NCBI GenBank assembly: GCA_964244065.1
Contig: CAXTHH010000003.1
Span: forward strand, 1-64,000
Reading direction: 5' to 3'
Length of the DNA stretch: 64,000 nt
Source: JASLDZ01 sp964244065
Lineage (GTDB): Bacteria > Pseudomonadota > Alphaproteobacteria > Caulobacterales > Caulobacteraceae
Under the pieces are notes generated by a model. It was given only the letters and a program-made list of their open reading frames with translations. It was not told the DNA's origin and did no database searches. Each line of letters starts with the position of its first letter. Position 1 is the stretch's first letter. A program made the translations under genes and the position numbers. Shown piece by piece: positions 1 to 8,897 of the stretch.

Positions 1-685
1 GCACGGCGCGGCCGTCCACCTCCCAGTCCACGGGGATGGCGTCGCGGGTGATGCCCGCCTCGGGGCCGACGAGCAGGCGGTCCTCGCCGATCAGCCGGTT
101 CACCAGGGTGGACTTGCCGGCGTTCGGCCGCCCGACGATGGCGATGCGGATCGGCTTGTCGCCCGCCTCCTCCTCGTCCGCGTCGGAGGGCTCGGGCGTG
201 ATCCGCACCAGGGCGGCGAACAGCTCGCCCATGCCCTCGCCGTGCTCGGCGGAGAGCTCGATCGGCTCGCCGAGGCCGAGCCCGTACGCCTCCGCGGCGC
301 CGAAGTCGCCCGCGCGTCCCTCGGCCTTGTTGGCGATCATCACCACGGGCTTGTTCCGCGTGCGCACGAGGTCGGCGAAGATGCGGTCGAGCGGGGTCAC
401 GCCCTCGCGCGCGTCGATCACGAACAACGCCACGTCGCAGTCGTCGAGCGCGCGTTCGGTCTGGATGCGCATACGGGCCTCCAGACTCTCGTCCGACACG
501 TCCTCGAAGCCGGCGGTGTCGATCAGCTCGAGGTCGAGGTCGCCCAGGCGCCCGGGGGCGCTGCGGCGGTCGCGAGTCACGCCCGGGCGGTCGTCCACGA
601 TGGCGAGCTTGCGGCCCGCCAGGCGGTTGAAGAGCGTGGACTTGCCGACGTTGGGGCGGCCGACGATGGCGAGCTTCAGGGCCAT
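1..685 (-). CDS. der: Ribosome biogenesis GTPase Der (EngA), 3' end outside window
   Basis: Tandem-GTPase that binds the 50S subunit late in assembly. The first 228 codons are visible, starting at ATG 685 and running off the left edge, so the rest of the second G domain and the KH-like domain lie outside. Domain 1 has P-loop GRPNVGKST near residues 9-17, a DTAG switch II motif and an NKAE specificity motif. An acidic linker (DADEEEAGD) leads to a second P-loop, GRPNAGKST, around residues 184-192. Two P-loops in one chain are diagnostic of Der. It is the last visible gene of a minus-strand run panB-TPR-bamB-der; bamB and der are also neighbours in many proteobacteria. The gap after bamB is 55 bases. 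Confidence 0.96.
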   Translation of the reverse strand, partial: MALKLAIVGRPNVGKSTLFNRLAGRKLAIVDDRPGVTRDRRSAPGRLGDLDLELIDTAGFEDVSDESLEARMRIQTERALDDCDVALFVIDAREGVTPLDRIFADLVRTRNKPVVMIANKAEGRAGDFGAAEAYGLGLGEPIELSAEHGEGMGELFAALVRITPEPSDADEEEAGDKPIRIAIVGRPNAGKSTLVNRLIGEDRLLVGPEAGITRDAIPVDWEVDGRAV

Positions 686-740
686 CGAGGGGCTCCGGCG
701 GGGGTGGGACGCGGACGGCCGGGCGGCCGCCCGCGCGAGC

Positions 741-2111
741 TTAGCGGATCGCCAGGAGTTCGGCGTCGTCGGTGGCGATCAGCAGCTCGCCGTTGACAGG
801 CACGGGCGAGAGCGAGCCGGCGCTCTTCACCTTGAGCTTGAGCGATCTCAGCATCTTGCCGTCCTTCGGATCCAGCGCGCGCACCTCGCCCGCGCTGGAG
901 ACGACGATGATGCGGTCGGAGGCGAGCGTCGGACCTGACCAGACGGGGCGGCGCTTGGCGGCCACGCCCTTGTTCAGGTCGATCGTCCAGTACACCTGCC
1001 CCGCCTCGCGGCTGATGCAGATCAGCTGGCCCGCCTGGTCGGTCACGTAGATCACGTCCCCCGCCGGCCAGGGCGAGGTGGACGTGGAGATCGGCAGCGA
1101 CCAGCGCGGCTGGCCCGAGCGCAGGTCCACCGCGGCGAACACGCCCGAGTGGCTGCCCGCCAGCACGTCCCCTCGGTAGATCACCGGGCGCCCGGCGATG
1201 TCGCGGATCTCGGACAAGGCGTTGTTGCGGCTGGTGAGCGACAGCACGAACGACCACAGCTCGGTGCCGTTGCCCGCCTGCAGCGCTGTGAGCTCGCCGG
1301 AGGCGAAGGGCGCCACCACCGTCTCGCCCGACACCGCGGGGCTGGACGAGCGGAGCAGCCGCGCGGGCTCCTCCAGCGCCTGGTAGGTCCAGCCCGGGGC
1401 GCCGTCGGCCACGGCGTAAGAGATCAGCTGGTCGGTGGCGTCCACCGCGTAGACGCGGCCGCCGGAGACGGTGGGCGCGCCGCGCACGGGCGTCTCCACG
1501 TCCTTGCGCCAGAGGGTGGACCCGTCCTCCGCCTTGAGCCCGGCGACGAAGCGGAAGCCGGAGGTCACGAACACCCGGCCGCCGTCGACGGCCAGGCCCC
1601 CGCCGTAGCCCTCGCGGTCGCGGCCCTTGCGGGGGGCGAGGTTCACCTTCCAAATCTGGCGGCCCGTGGCGAGGTCGAGCGCGCTGACGCCCGCCTGCCC
1701 GTCCATCACGAAGATGCGCCCGTCGGCCACCACGGGCTGGGCGGTCACGTGGCCGCGGGCGCCGGGCTTGGGCCCGAACCGGCGGCGCCAGGCGATCTGC
1801 AGCTCGGGCGCCGCCTGCACGTGCTCGATGGCGTGGTCCGGCCGGCCCCCGGCCTGCGGCCACTCGCGCAGCTGCACTGCGGCGGGCAGCTGGAAGCCCA
1901 CGTCCTTCAGCGCGTCCGAGGGCTGGAGCTTGTCGTCGAGCGACAGCACGGGGATGCGTTCGCCCTTCAGCTTGGAGCGGGGCTTCTTGTCGCCGCCGCC
2001 GAACACCTTGGGCAGGCTGGGCGTGCGGATGCCTCCACAGGCCGAGAGCGGGACCGCAAGCAGGAGGATGGCGGCCACGCGGGCCGTCAGGGACGGACGG
2101 ATCATGCTCAC
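741..2111 (-). CDS. bamB: Outer membrane assembly factor BamB (lipoprotein beta-propeller)
   Basis: Predicted 456-residue lipoprotein of the BAM complex, which folds beta-barrel proteins into the outer membrane. The N-terminus is a lipoprotein signal with lipobox L-S-A-C at residues 22-25. The rest carries repeated PQQ-like blades with DGRIFVMD, ALDLATG and GQPRW-type motifs. Start: GTG at 2111 overlaps the upstream TPR stop codon (GTGA); an ATG two codons in (2105) is equally possible. The pairing with a YfgM-like TPR protein upstream and der downstream matches the usual bamB context. It is longer than the E. coli protein (about 390 residues), with an extended low-complexity N-terminal linker. 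Confidence 0.93.
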   Translation of the reverse strand: MSMIRPSLTARVAAILLLAVPLSACGGIRTPSLPKVFGGGDKKPRSKLKGERIPVLSLDDKLQPSDALKDVGFQLPAAVQLREWPQAGGRPDHAIEHVQAAPELQIAWRRRFGPKPGARGHVTAQPVVADGRIFVMDGQAGVSALDLATGRQIWKVNLAPRKGRDREGYGGGLAVDGGRVFVTSGFRFVAGLKAEDGSTLWRKDVETPVRGAPTVSGGRVYAVDATDQLISYAVADGAPGWTYQALEEPARLLRSSSPAVSGETVVAPFASGELTALQAGNGTELWSFVLSLTSRNNALSEIRDIAGRPVIYRGDVLAGSHSGVFAAVDLRSGQPRWSLPISTSTSPWPAGDVIYVTDQAGQLICISREAGQVYWTIDLNKGVAAKRRPVWSGPTLASDRIIVVSSAGEVRALDPKDGKMLRSLKLKVKSAGSLSPVPVNGELLIATDDAELLAIR

Positions 2112-2851
2112 GGGGCTCCAGCGGCGCCCTGGGCGAGGGGCGGCGCGGACGGGGGCGGCGGCGGCAGGGCCAGGTCGGCCTTCACCGCGGCGGGAAGGAC
2201 GGCGGCGCCGCCCGAGTCGATCAGCGCCACGGCGGCGCGCGCGCGGCTCCGGGCGCCCTCGGACACGTCGGGCTGGAGCGACAGGCCGGAGAGGTCGGCG
2301 CGCGCCTCGGCGGTGCGGCCCGCGTTGAGCTTGGCGAAGGCCAGGGCCTCGCGGGCCATGTCGCGATAGGGCCGGCCCACGGCCGTGAGCGGCTGGAGGC
2401 GGGTCTGCGTCTGGGCCAGCGGTGCGGTGTCCATCACCGCCAGGGCCGCCTCGAGCGCGGCGGCGTCGGCGATCAGCGGCGCCCGGGTGGTCCTGGCCGC
2501 CTTGTCGAGCAGCGGCACGGCCTCCGCCGGCCTGTTACGCAGCACGCGCACGCCGGCCTGCTGCATCAGCGACAGGGCGCGGTAGCCGGAGGAGCCGGTC
2601 CCGGCCGCCTCGCCGAAGGCGCGGTCCGCCTCGTCCAGCTTGCCGGTCGCCAGCAGGTCCAGCGCCTTGGAGTAGGCCGCGGAGGCGCGGGCGTCCTGCG
2701 CGCGGCTCCACGCGCTCCAGCCCCACCAGGCGAGCGCGGCCACCAGGGCCAGCACCAGCGCGCCGGCCACCCAGCGCCAGGTCCGGCGGAACAGGTTGAA
2801 CGCCCGCTCCTGGCGGAGGTCCTCGTCCACCTCGGTGAAGATGTCGGCCAA
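2108..2851 (-). CDS. YfgM-like membrane-anchored TPR protein
   Basis: About 247 residues from a TTG start at 2851, chosen because a GGGAGGG ribosome-binding site precedes it and the protein then begins MADIFTEVDEDLRQER, typical of the alphaproteobacterial family. The frame stays open to a GTG at 2983 that overlaps the panB stop, but that extension is proline/arginine-rich and looks non-coding. A single transmembrane helix lies near residues 26-47, followed by alanine-rich tetratricopeptide-like helices in the periplasm. YfgM associates with the Sec translocon and periplasmic chaperones in E. coli; a related role in envelope protein handling is inferred from the fold and from position next to bamB. 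Confidence 0.85.
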   Translation of the reverse strand: MADIFTEVDEDLRQERAFNLFRRTWRWVAGALVLALVAALAWWGWSAWSRAQDARASAAYSKALDLLATGKLDEADRAFGEAAGTGSSGYRALSLMQQAGVRVLRNRPAEAVPLLDKAARTTRAPLIADAAALEAALAVMDTAPLAQTQTRLQPLTAVGRPYRDMAREALAFAKLNAGRTAEARADLSGLSLQPDVSEGARSRARAAVALIDSGGAAVLPAAVKADLALPPPPPSAPPLAQGAAGAP

Positions 2852-2979
2852 GTCGGCCCTCCCAGGGCGCGCGCGGTCGGCGCGGTGCGGATCGGCGCGC
2901 GCCCGGAGGGGCGGCGGGTCGGACCCCTTAGTCCGTGCCGGCTTCGGCGGCAACGCGACGCGAAGACCGCGGCCGGGCC

Positions 2980-3819
2980 TCACACCTCCGCGGCGCGCCT
3001 GGCGAAGTAGGTCTCGCGCATCGCCGGGAAGCGGCGGGCGCGGACGTCCTCGGCGTAGGCGCGGGCGGCGTCCGCGATGCTCGTCCGCAGGTCGGCGTAA
3101 CGGCGCACGAACTTCGGGGTCCAGTCGAACACACCAAGCATGTCGTCGGTGACGAGAATTTGGCCGTCGCAGGCCGCCGAGGCGCCGATGCCGATGGCGG
3201 GTACGGACAGCCGCTCGGTTATCTCGCGGGCCAGGGGCTCGGCCACCCCCTCGATCACGATGGCGAAGGCGCCCGCGGCCTCGGTGGCCAGCGCCTCGGC
3301 CAGCACGCGCTCGCGCTCCGCCTCGGTGCGGCCCTTGGCCTTGAAGGCGCCGTCGGTGAGCACCGCCTGCGGGCGCAGGCCCACGTGGCCCATCACCGGA
3401 ACGCCGCGCTGCACGAGGTAGCGTACGGTGTCGGGCACGGTGGGCCCGCTCTCCACCTTCACCGCCTGGGCGCCCGTTTCCTTCATCACGCGGGCGGCGT
3501 TGGCGTAGGCGGCCTCTGGCCCGGCCTCGTAAGAGCCGAACGGCATGTCGATCACCACCATGGCCCGGCGCGATCCCCGCATCACGGCCTGCCCGTGCAG
3601 GATCATCATCTCCAGCGTGACGCCCACGGTGTTGGGCAGGCCGTGCACCACCATGCCCAGCGAGTCGCCCACAAGCAGGAGGTCGCAGTGCTCATCGAGC
3701 AGCCCTGCCACCGGCGCGGTGTAGGCGGTGAGGCACACCACCGGCTCGCCCCCCTTGCGCGCGGCGATGTCGGGCGCGGCGAGGCGGCGCGGGGCCGCGG
3801 CGGGCGTCTGGGCGGACAT
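2980..3819 (-). CDS. panB: 3-methyl-2-oxobutanoate hydroxymethyltransferase (PanB)
   Basis: First committed step of pantothenate/CoA synthesis: methylene-tetrahydrofolate plus alpha-ketoisovalerate gives ketopantoate. The 279 residues match the family length. Visible family motifs are VCLTAYTAP, the metal-binding LLVGDSLGMV around residue 50, the VVIDMPFGSY segment, VKVESG, and the conserved IGIGAS loop near the C-terminus. It is followed with at most a few bases of overlap by the TPR/bamB genes, so pantothenate synthesis and envelope assembly genes share a transcript here. PanC is not nearby. Confidence 0.96.
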   Translation of the reverse strand: MSAQTPAAAPRRLAAPDIAARKGGEPVVCLTAYTAPVAGLLDEHCDLLLVGDSLGMVVHGLPNTVGVTLEMMILHGQAVMRGSRRAMVVIDMPFGSYEAGPEAAYANAARVMKETGAQAVKVESGPTVPDTVRYLVQRGVPVMGHVGLRPQAVLTDGAFKAKGRTEAERERVLAEALATEAAGAFAIVIEGVAEPLAREITERLSVPAIGIGASAACDGQILVTDDMLGVFDWTPKFVRRYADLRTSIADAARAYAEDVRARRFPAMRETYFARRAAEV

Positions 3820-3860
3820 AGGGCGGCTCCGGCGAGAAGCGCGCCCCTATGCGCGGCGGC

Positions 3861-4241
3861 TCAGAGCTCGTCCACCACCCGGGTGACCAGCATGCCGGCC
3901 GCGAGCAGCATCAGCCCTCCGCACAGCCACACCACCTCCATGGGCACAGGCAGCGCGCGCAGGGCGGGCGCGGCGCCGCCGAACGGCAGCCCGTCGCGCC
4001 ACAGGGCGGCGATGGGCAGGGTGCTGAGCCCCTCCAACCGGCGAAGCAGCTGGGCGCCGGCCAGCTGCCACAGGGCGGCCACGCCCGCACCGGCGCCGGC
4101 CACGCCGATCACCATGCGCCGCACGGTCCAGTCCCGGTCCAGCCGGGCGCGCACCTGGGCGGCGAACAGGTCCGCGTCGGGCCGGCGCGGGGCCTGGGCG
4201 AACATCCGGTGCAGGTCGTGCTCGAATCGCGGATCAGACAT
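3861..4241 (-). CDS. Small membrane protein, candidate partner (anti-sigma) of the upstream ECF sigma factor
   Basis: Conserved-looking 126-residue protein. A soluble N-terminus of about 40 residues (MSDPRFEHDLHRMFAQAP...) is followed by two hydrophobic segments, near residues 42-62 and 98-120. The start ATG lies inside the end of the sigma gene (8-base overlap), the usual arrangement for a sigma factor and its membrane-bound regulator. No zinc-binding anti-sigma (HxxxCxxC) motif is present, so an anti-sigma role rests on context and topology only. Confidence 0.6.
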   Translation of the reverse strand: MSDPRFEHDLHRMFAQAPRRPDADLFAAQVRARLDRDWTVRRMVIGVAGAGAGVAALWQLAGAQLLRRLEGLSTLPIAALWRDGLPFGGAAPALRALPVPMEVVWLCGGLMLLAAGMLVTRVVDEL

Positions 4242-4833
4242 GGCCGCAACCCTCCCTCTCGGCGGAGGCGGCGGAAGCCGGCGCGGTCACCCCGAGCCTG
4301 CGCCTCAGCTTCTCCAGCCCCCGTTTCACGTGGCTCTTCACCGTACCCAGCGGCGCCCCCAGCGCCTCGGCCATCTCGACGTGCGTGAGGCCTGCGCCGT
4401 AGCACATGGAGACGCAGATCCGTTCCGCGGGCGACAGCGCCTGGAGCGCACCGTCCAGGTCGATCTTGGCCAAGGTGTGGCCCTCGCCCGGTCCCCCGCC
4501 CTCCTCCGCCTGGAGCTCCTCGTCGAAGGCGCCGTCCATCCGTCGGCGCACCCGCTTCACATAGAGGCGGGCGGCGATCCGGCAGACCCAGGCGGCGAAG
4601 GCGCCCTCCCCCCGGAACTCCCCGATCCGCTCGAAGGCGGCCAGGAAGGCGTCCTGCGCGACGTCGTCGGCCATGGAGGGCTGGGCGCCCATCCGTCGCA
4701 CCAGGGCGCGGACCGCCGAGCCGTGCCGGCGCACGAGCTCGCCGAACGCGGCGCGGTCGCCGGCGGCGGCCAGCGCCGCCAGCTCCATGTCGTGCATGGC
4801 GGCCGGCGGCTTCCTGACGGAGGCGGGGCTCAT
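4234..4833 (-). CDS. ECF-type RNA polymerase sigma factor (sigma-70 family)
   Basis: 199 residues with region 2 (roughly residues 30-99; DDVAQDAFLAAFERI and FAAWVCRIAARLYVKR are the core-binding and -10 recognition helices) and region 4 (roughly 133-180; LSPAERICVSMCYGAGLTHVEMA then a GTVKSHVKRG helix-turn-helix). An acidic glycine-rich linker joins them. A methionine at residue 13 is an alternative start. The downstream gene overlaps by 8 bases and encodes a two-helix membrane protein that may control it. The signal it answers to cannot be told from the sequence. Confidence 0.9.
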   Translation of the reverse strand: MSPASVRKPPAAMHDMELAALAAAGDRAAFGELVRRHGSAVRALVRRMGAQPSMADDVAQDAFLAAFERIGEFRGEGAFAAWVCRIAARLYVKRVRRRMDGAFDEELQAEEGGGPGEGHTLAKIDLDGALQALSPAERICVSMCYGAGLTHVEMAEALGAPLGTVKSHVKRGLEKLRRRLGVTAPASAASAEREGCGHV

Positions 4834-4872
4834 CCGGAGGGCGGGACGCGGACCTGGCCGGGCGACGGCGCT

Positions 4873-5307
4873 TCAGGCGGCCTTCTTGCGGCCGAAGAAC
4901 CACAGGGCGAGAAAGGCCCCGCCCACGCACAGGGGGATCACGCCCAGCCCGGCCCAGACGTTGAAGGCGTCGGCGCGCCAGCTGTCGCCACCCGCGCCGT
5001 AGCCGCCGACGTAGCTGATCAGGCCGATCAGCAGCAGGCCGACGCCGATGGCGGTCCACACCACGCCGCGGCGCAGGTCGCGGTCGTGCGAGGTCTGGGC
5101 CAGGGCGTCCACGGCGTCCAGGTCAGCGCCGCGGCCGCGGGTCATGGCCGCGACCAGCTCGGGCGGGGGCTCCTGGCCCTTCTCGTAGGCCACGCGCACC
5201 GTGTCGAGCATGCGCTGGCGGTCGCGGGACTTCAGCACCTGCGGCACGATGATGATCGCGGCCAGGAAGCCGAAGAAGACGATGGGAACGAGGATGTCGG
5301 TGTCCAT
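4873..5307 (-). CDS. Small membrane protein resembling the DUF6249 type
   Basis: 144 residues from ATG 5307, which has GGAG about 10 bases upstream; a TTG three codons earlier is possible but its spacing to the GGAG is too short. An N-terminal helix (ILVPIVFFGFLAAIIIVPQVL), a charged cytoplasmic stretch with KSRDRQRMLDTVR and a proline-containing EKGQEPPPELV, then two further helices and a basic C-terminus. This architecture resembles DUF6249 proteins often found beside ECF sigma factors. It precedes the sigma gene by 39 bases and is probably co-transcribed. Function unknown. Confidence 0.7.
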   Translation of the reverse strand: MDTDILVPIVFFGFLAAIIIVPQVLKSRDRQRMLDTVRVAYEKGQEPPPELVAAMTRGRGADLDAVDALAQTSHDRDLRRGVVWTAIGVGLLLIGLISYVGGYGAGGDSWRADAFNVWAGLGVIPLCVGGAFLALWFFGRKKAA

Positions 5308-5364
5308 GGCGGTCAAGCTCCGGTGCGGCCCGACAGATAGGGCGCTCGCAGGGAAGAGGCTCGC

Positions 5365-5390
5365 GGCCGGGCCCGTGGAGGCGCCCGGCC
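5365..5390. repeat. Short GC-rich hairpin in the guaA-sigma operon gap
   Basis: Perfect 8-bp inverted repeat (GGCCGGGC / GCCCGGCC) with a 10-base loop, in the 279-base gap between the start of the sigma operon and the guaA stop. No T-run follows on either strand, so it is not a canonical terminator. Confidence 0.45.
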
Positions 5391-5586
5391 GGGTTAAATC
5401 GCGGTAAGGCTCAGCTTGGCGAGAGCCGGCCAGGCACCGTGTCGCGGGCCGGCAGGTCCGTCCCTCCCGCCGGCGCGATCCGCGCGCCCGTCTTGATGAC
5501 CGAGCCCCCTTGTTGCGAGGAGGCTACGTCGCAACGCGCGCGCCGTCAGCTCGGCCCGGTGTCGCGGCCCGATCGCCGGGGCGGGC

Positions 5587-7158
5587 CTACTCCCACTCGA
5601 TGGTCCCGGGGGGCTTGCTGGTCACGTCGTAGACGACGCGGTTCACGCCCCTGACCTCGTTCACGATGCGGGTGGCCGCGGTCTCCAGAACGTCCCACGG
5701 AAAGCGGAACACCTCGGCGGTCATGCCGTCCAGGCTGGTGACCGCCCGCAGCGCCAGCACGTTCTCGTAGGTGCGGGCGTCGCCCATCACCCCCACGGTC
5801 TTCACGGGCAGGAGCACGGCGAAGGCCTGCCAGATCGCGTCGTACAGCCCGGCCCTGTGGATCTCCTCGAGGTAGATGGCGTCCGCCTGCTGGAGCACGG
5901 CCACGCTCTCGGGCGTGACCTCGCCCGGGATGCGGATGGCGAGGCCCGGGCCCGGAAAGGGATGGCGGCCGACGAAGCGGGGGTCGAGCCCGAGCTCCCG
6001 GCCCAGCGCACGCACCTCGTCCTTGAACAGCTCGCGCAGGGGCTCGACCAGCTTGAGCTTCATGCGCTCGGGCAGGCCGCCCACGTTGTGGTGGCTCTTG
6101 ATCACCGCCGAGGGGCCGCCGTGCACCGACACGCTCTCGATCACGTCGGGGTAGAGGGTGCCCTGCGCCAGGAACGCGACGCCGTCGATCTTGTGCGCCT
6201 CGCGGTCGAACACGTCGATGAACAGTCGGCCGATGGTTTTGCGCTTGGTCTCGGGGTCGCTGACGCCGGCCAGGGCGCCCAGGAAGTCGTCGCGGGCGTC
6301 CACGTGCACCAGGGGGATGTTGTAGTGGCCGCGGAACAGCTCGACCACCTGGCGCGCCTCGTCCTGCCGGAGCAGGCCGTGGTCGACGAACACGCAGGTG
6401 AGCTGGTCGCCGATCGCCTCGTGGATCAGCACGGCGGCGACCGAGCTGTCCACGCCGCCGGACAGGCCGCAGATCACCTTGCCCGAGCCGACCTGCTCGC
6501 GGATGCGGGCGATGGCCTCCTGGCGGAAGGCGGCCATAGTCCAATCGCCGCGCAGGTTGGCGATGCGGCGCGTGAAGTTGCGCAGCAGCAGGGCGCCGCG
6601 GGGCGTGTGCACCACCTCCGGGTGGAACTGCACGCCGTAGATGCGCCGGCCCTCGTCGGCGATGGCGCAATAGGGCGCGCCCGGGCTGGTGGCGATCGCC
6701 TCGAAGCCGGACGGCAGCGCCGTGACGCAGTCGCCGTGGCTCATCCACACGGGCTCGCGGTGGCCGACGGGGCCGAAACCGTCGAACAGCGGGCTCTCGC
6801 GGGTGATCTCGATGTCCGCACGGCCGTACTCGGCGGAGCCCGAAGAGACCGCACCGCCCAGCTGCGCGCAGATCAGCTGCTCGCCGTAGCAGACGCCCAG
6901 CACGGGCACGCCCTGCTCGAACACCTGCATGGGCGCCCGGGCGCTGTCCTCGTGCGTCACGCTCTCCGGCCCGCCGGACAGTATCACCGCGGCCGGAGCG
7001 AACTCCCGCACGAAGGCGTCGTCGACGTTCTGGCAGGGGTGGACCTCGCAGAAGACGCCGTCCTCGCGCACGCGCCGGGCGATCAGCTGGGTGACCTGGC
7101 TGCCGTAGTCGACGATCAGCACGCGCTCGTGCTTGGGGGCGGGCGAGGCGTCCGTCAT
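5587..7158 (-). CDS. guaA: GMP synthase, glutamine-hydrolysing
   Basis: Converts XMP to GMP using glutamine and ATP. 523 residues from ATG 7158, preceded by GAAAGGA; the same frame is open further upstream but only as antisense of rsmB. The N-terminal class I amidotransferase domain shows the nucleophile Cys90 in LGVCYGEQ and the VQFHPEV His/Glu element. The ATP-pyrophosphatase loop SGGVDSSVA follows near residue 235, and the C-terminal dimerisation domain ends in the conserved KPPGTIEWE. ATG overlaps the rsmB stop (ATGA). guaB lies 2.1 kb upstream as a separate unit, so both late GMP steps are nearby. Confidence 0.98.
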   Translation of the reverse strand: MTDASPAPKHERVLIVDYGSQVTQLIARRVREDGVFCEVHPCQNVDDAFVREFAPAAVILSGGPESVTHEDSARAPMQVFEQGVPVLGVCYGEQLICAQLGGAVSSGSAEYGRADIEITRESPLFDGFGPVGHREPVWMSHGDCVTALPSGFEAIATSPGAPYCAIADEGRRIYGVQFHPEVVHTPRGALLLRNFTRRIANLRGDWTMAAFRQEAIARIREQVGSGKVICGLSGGVDSSVAAVLIHEAIGDQLTCVFVDHGLLRQDEARQVVELFRGHYNIPLVHVDARDDFLGALAGVSDPETKRKTIGRLFIDVFDREAHKIDGVAFLAQGTLYPDVIESVSVHGGPSAVIKSHHNVGGLPERMKLKLVEPLRELFKDEVRALGRELGLDPRFVGRHPFPGPGLAIRIPGEVTPESVAVLQQADAIYLEEIHRAGLYDAIWQAFAVLLPVKTVGVMGDARTYENVLALRAVTSLDGMTAEVFRFPWDVLETAATRIVNEVRGVNRVVYDVTSKPPGTIEWE

Positions 7159-8441
7159 CCGGTCCTTTCGAAGAGCGCGAGGAAGAAGCCGTCCGTCCCC
7201 GTGCGATGCGGCGTCATTTGGAGCGTGTTCCCGCCCCGCGCCAGGGCGGACAGGCGTTCGCGGCCAGCGGGCGTCAGCCCGGGCGCCGCCTCCGCCGCCG
7301 TAGCGATCGGGAGGGGGCGGAAGCCGGGGTGGCCGGCGGCGAAGACCGCGGCGACGGCCTCGTTCTCTTCGGCGAACACCGAGCAGGTGGCGTAGGCGAG
7401 CCGACCGCCGGGCCGCACCAGCCGCGCGGCGCAGGCGAGGATGCAGGGCTGAAGGGCGGCCAGGCGCGCGAGCGTTTCGGGGGTCAGCCGCCAAGCCGCC
7501 TCGGGGTGGCGCCGCCAGGTGCCCGCGCCAGTGCACGGCGCATCCACGAACACGAGGTCGGCCGCCCCCTGCAGGTCGTAGGCGCCCTCCCCCTCCGACC
7601 CGATGCGGCGCACGTCGGCGCGGGCGCCCGCGCGCTCAAGCCGCGGCGCGAGCGCGGCCAGCCGCTTGGCGTCCGTGTCGGTGGCGACCAGCCGGCCCTC
7701 GCCGCCCATGGCTGCGGCCAGGGCCAGAGTCTTGCCGCCGCCGCCCGCGCAGTAGTCGACCACCGTGGCGCCCGGGCGGGCGTCGGCCAGGGCCGCGGCG
7801 AGCTGGCTGGCCTCGTCCTGCACTTCGACCCAGCCCGTCTTCCACGCCCGCGTGGCCTGCACGTCGCGACTGTAGGCGGGCGGCAGCCGCAGGCCGAGCG
7901 CGGACCAGGGCGCGCGCTCCGGCTTCACCTCGTCGGTGTCGAGCAGGCGCAGGGCGGCCTCGGCGCCGCCGCGCAGGGCGTTGACGCGCAGGTCCACGGG
8001 TGCGCGCACGCCGGCCAGCGCCTGCGCCTCCGCCAGCCAGTCGACCCCGAAGCGGTCCTGGAGCTTGCCGGCGATCCACTCGGGCACGCCCGCGGCCACC
8101 CAGGCCGGCGGCGCGCCCTCCGGCGCGGCGAGGCGCGCGCGCTCCTCGGGGGTGAGCGGGGCGGGGTCGCGGCCCTCGCCGGTGAAGGCCGCCTCCGCGG
8201 TCTCGAGCCCGAGCGCGCCCAGCACCAGCGCGCGCCCGTCCGACGCGCCCAGCCGCCACTGCGAGCGGGCCCGGGCGCGCAGGGCGTCGTAGACGTGCCC
8301 CGCGATGGCCCGGCGGTCGCCCGATCCGGCGAAGCGGTGCTCGCGACCCCAGGCCTTGAGCACTTGGTCCGCCGCGGCCCGCTCCACGGCCAGGGCGTCC
8401 AGCACCTCGATCGCCGCCGCCAGCCGCGCGCCGGGGGTCAA
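7155..8441 (-). CDS. rsmB: RsmB/NOP-family 16S rRNA cytosine-C5 methyltransferase
   Basis: 428-residue SAM-dependent RNA m5C methyltransferase. The SAM fold begins around DYCAGGGGKTLALAAAM; motif IV DAPCTGAGTWRRHPE holds one conserved cysteine and motif VI YATCSVF the catalytic cysteine. Substrate assignment (16S rRNA, RsmB-like) is from family resemblance. The start is TTG at 8441 (TTGACCCCCGGC...), four bases after the MAPEG stop with GAGG just upstream; the N-terminal sequence MTPGARLAAAIEVLD is typical, supporting TTG. Translationally coupled to guaA downstream. Confidence 0.9.
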   Translation of the reverse strand: MTPGARLAAAIEVLDALAVERAAADQVLKAWGREHRFAGSGDRRAIAGHVYDALRARARSQWRLGASDGRALVLGALGLETAEAAFTGEGRDPAPLTPEERARLAAPEGAPPAWVAAGVPEWIAGKLQDRFGVDWLAEAQALAGVRAPVDLRVNALRGGAEAALRLLDTDEVKPERAPWSALGLRLPPAYSRDVQATRAWKTGWVEVQDEASQLAAALADARPGATVVDYCAGGGGKTLALAAAMGGEGRLVATDTDAKRLAALAPRLERAGARADVRRIGSEGEGAYDLQGAADLVFVDAPCTGAGTWRRHPEAAWRLTPETLARLAALQPCILACAARLVRPGGRLAYATCSVFAEENEAVAAVFAAGHPGFRPLPIATAAEAAPGLTPAGRERLSALARGGNTLQMTPHRTGTDGFFLALFERTG

Positions 8442-8445
8442 GGCC

Positions 8446-8844
8446 TCAGGCGCCGTGCAGCGCGCCGTAGAGCACGAGCGCGATCCCCGTCACGCCCGCG
8501 GCCCAGGCCGCCGTGCGGACGTAGGGCACGCCGACGGCGTAGATCGGCAGGTAGGCCGCCCGCGCCAGCACGAACGTCCAGGCGCCCCCGCTCGTCAGCC
8601 CGTTGTGGCGCCCCGCCGTCGACGCGATCAGCACGGCGGCGATGAAGAGCGGCAGACTCTCGTAGTAGTTCGCCTGCGCCCGCCGCAGCCGCCCGGTGAC
8701 CACGCCCACGGGCGGACCCTCCGCGTCGCGGTTGCCGGCGTTGTAGGCCAGCCCGGTCTCCCGGTTCCGCGCCCCCGCCGCGGCGAACAGGTGCACGAAG
8801 GCCAGCACCACGGCCCAGGCCAGCGCGATCAGTTCGGTGGTCAT
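8446..8844 (-). CDS. MAPEG-family membrane protein
   Basis: 132 residues from ATG 8844, with AGGGGA about 7 bases upstream. Four hydrophobic helices and the MAPEG (membrane-associated eicosanoid/glutathione metabolism) hallmarks: an N-terminal helix, the RLRRAQANYYESLPLF segment after the first loop, and R-A-A-Y-L-P-I-Y in the third helix. The bacterial members are inner-membrane proteins of uncertain substrate. First gene of the MAPEG-rsmB-guaA unit. Confidence 0.88.
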   Translation of the reverse strand: MTTELIALAWAVVLAFVHLFAAAGARNRETGLAYNAGNRDAEGPPVGVVTGRLRRAQANYYESLPLFIAAVLIASTAGRHNGLTSGGAWTFVLARAAYLPIYAVGVPYVRTAAWAAGVTGIALVLYGALHGA

Positions 8845-8897
8845 GCGGATTCCCCTGCGCCTTGGCGACGCGCTTGGCGGAGCGTAGCCTGTGCAGC

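Noticed and set aside
2935..5340. 801-codon plus-strand open frame
   Set aside because: Antisense of panB, the anti-sigma-like gene, the sigma factor and the small membrane protein; composition typical of a shadow frame.
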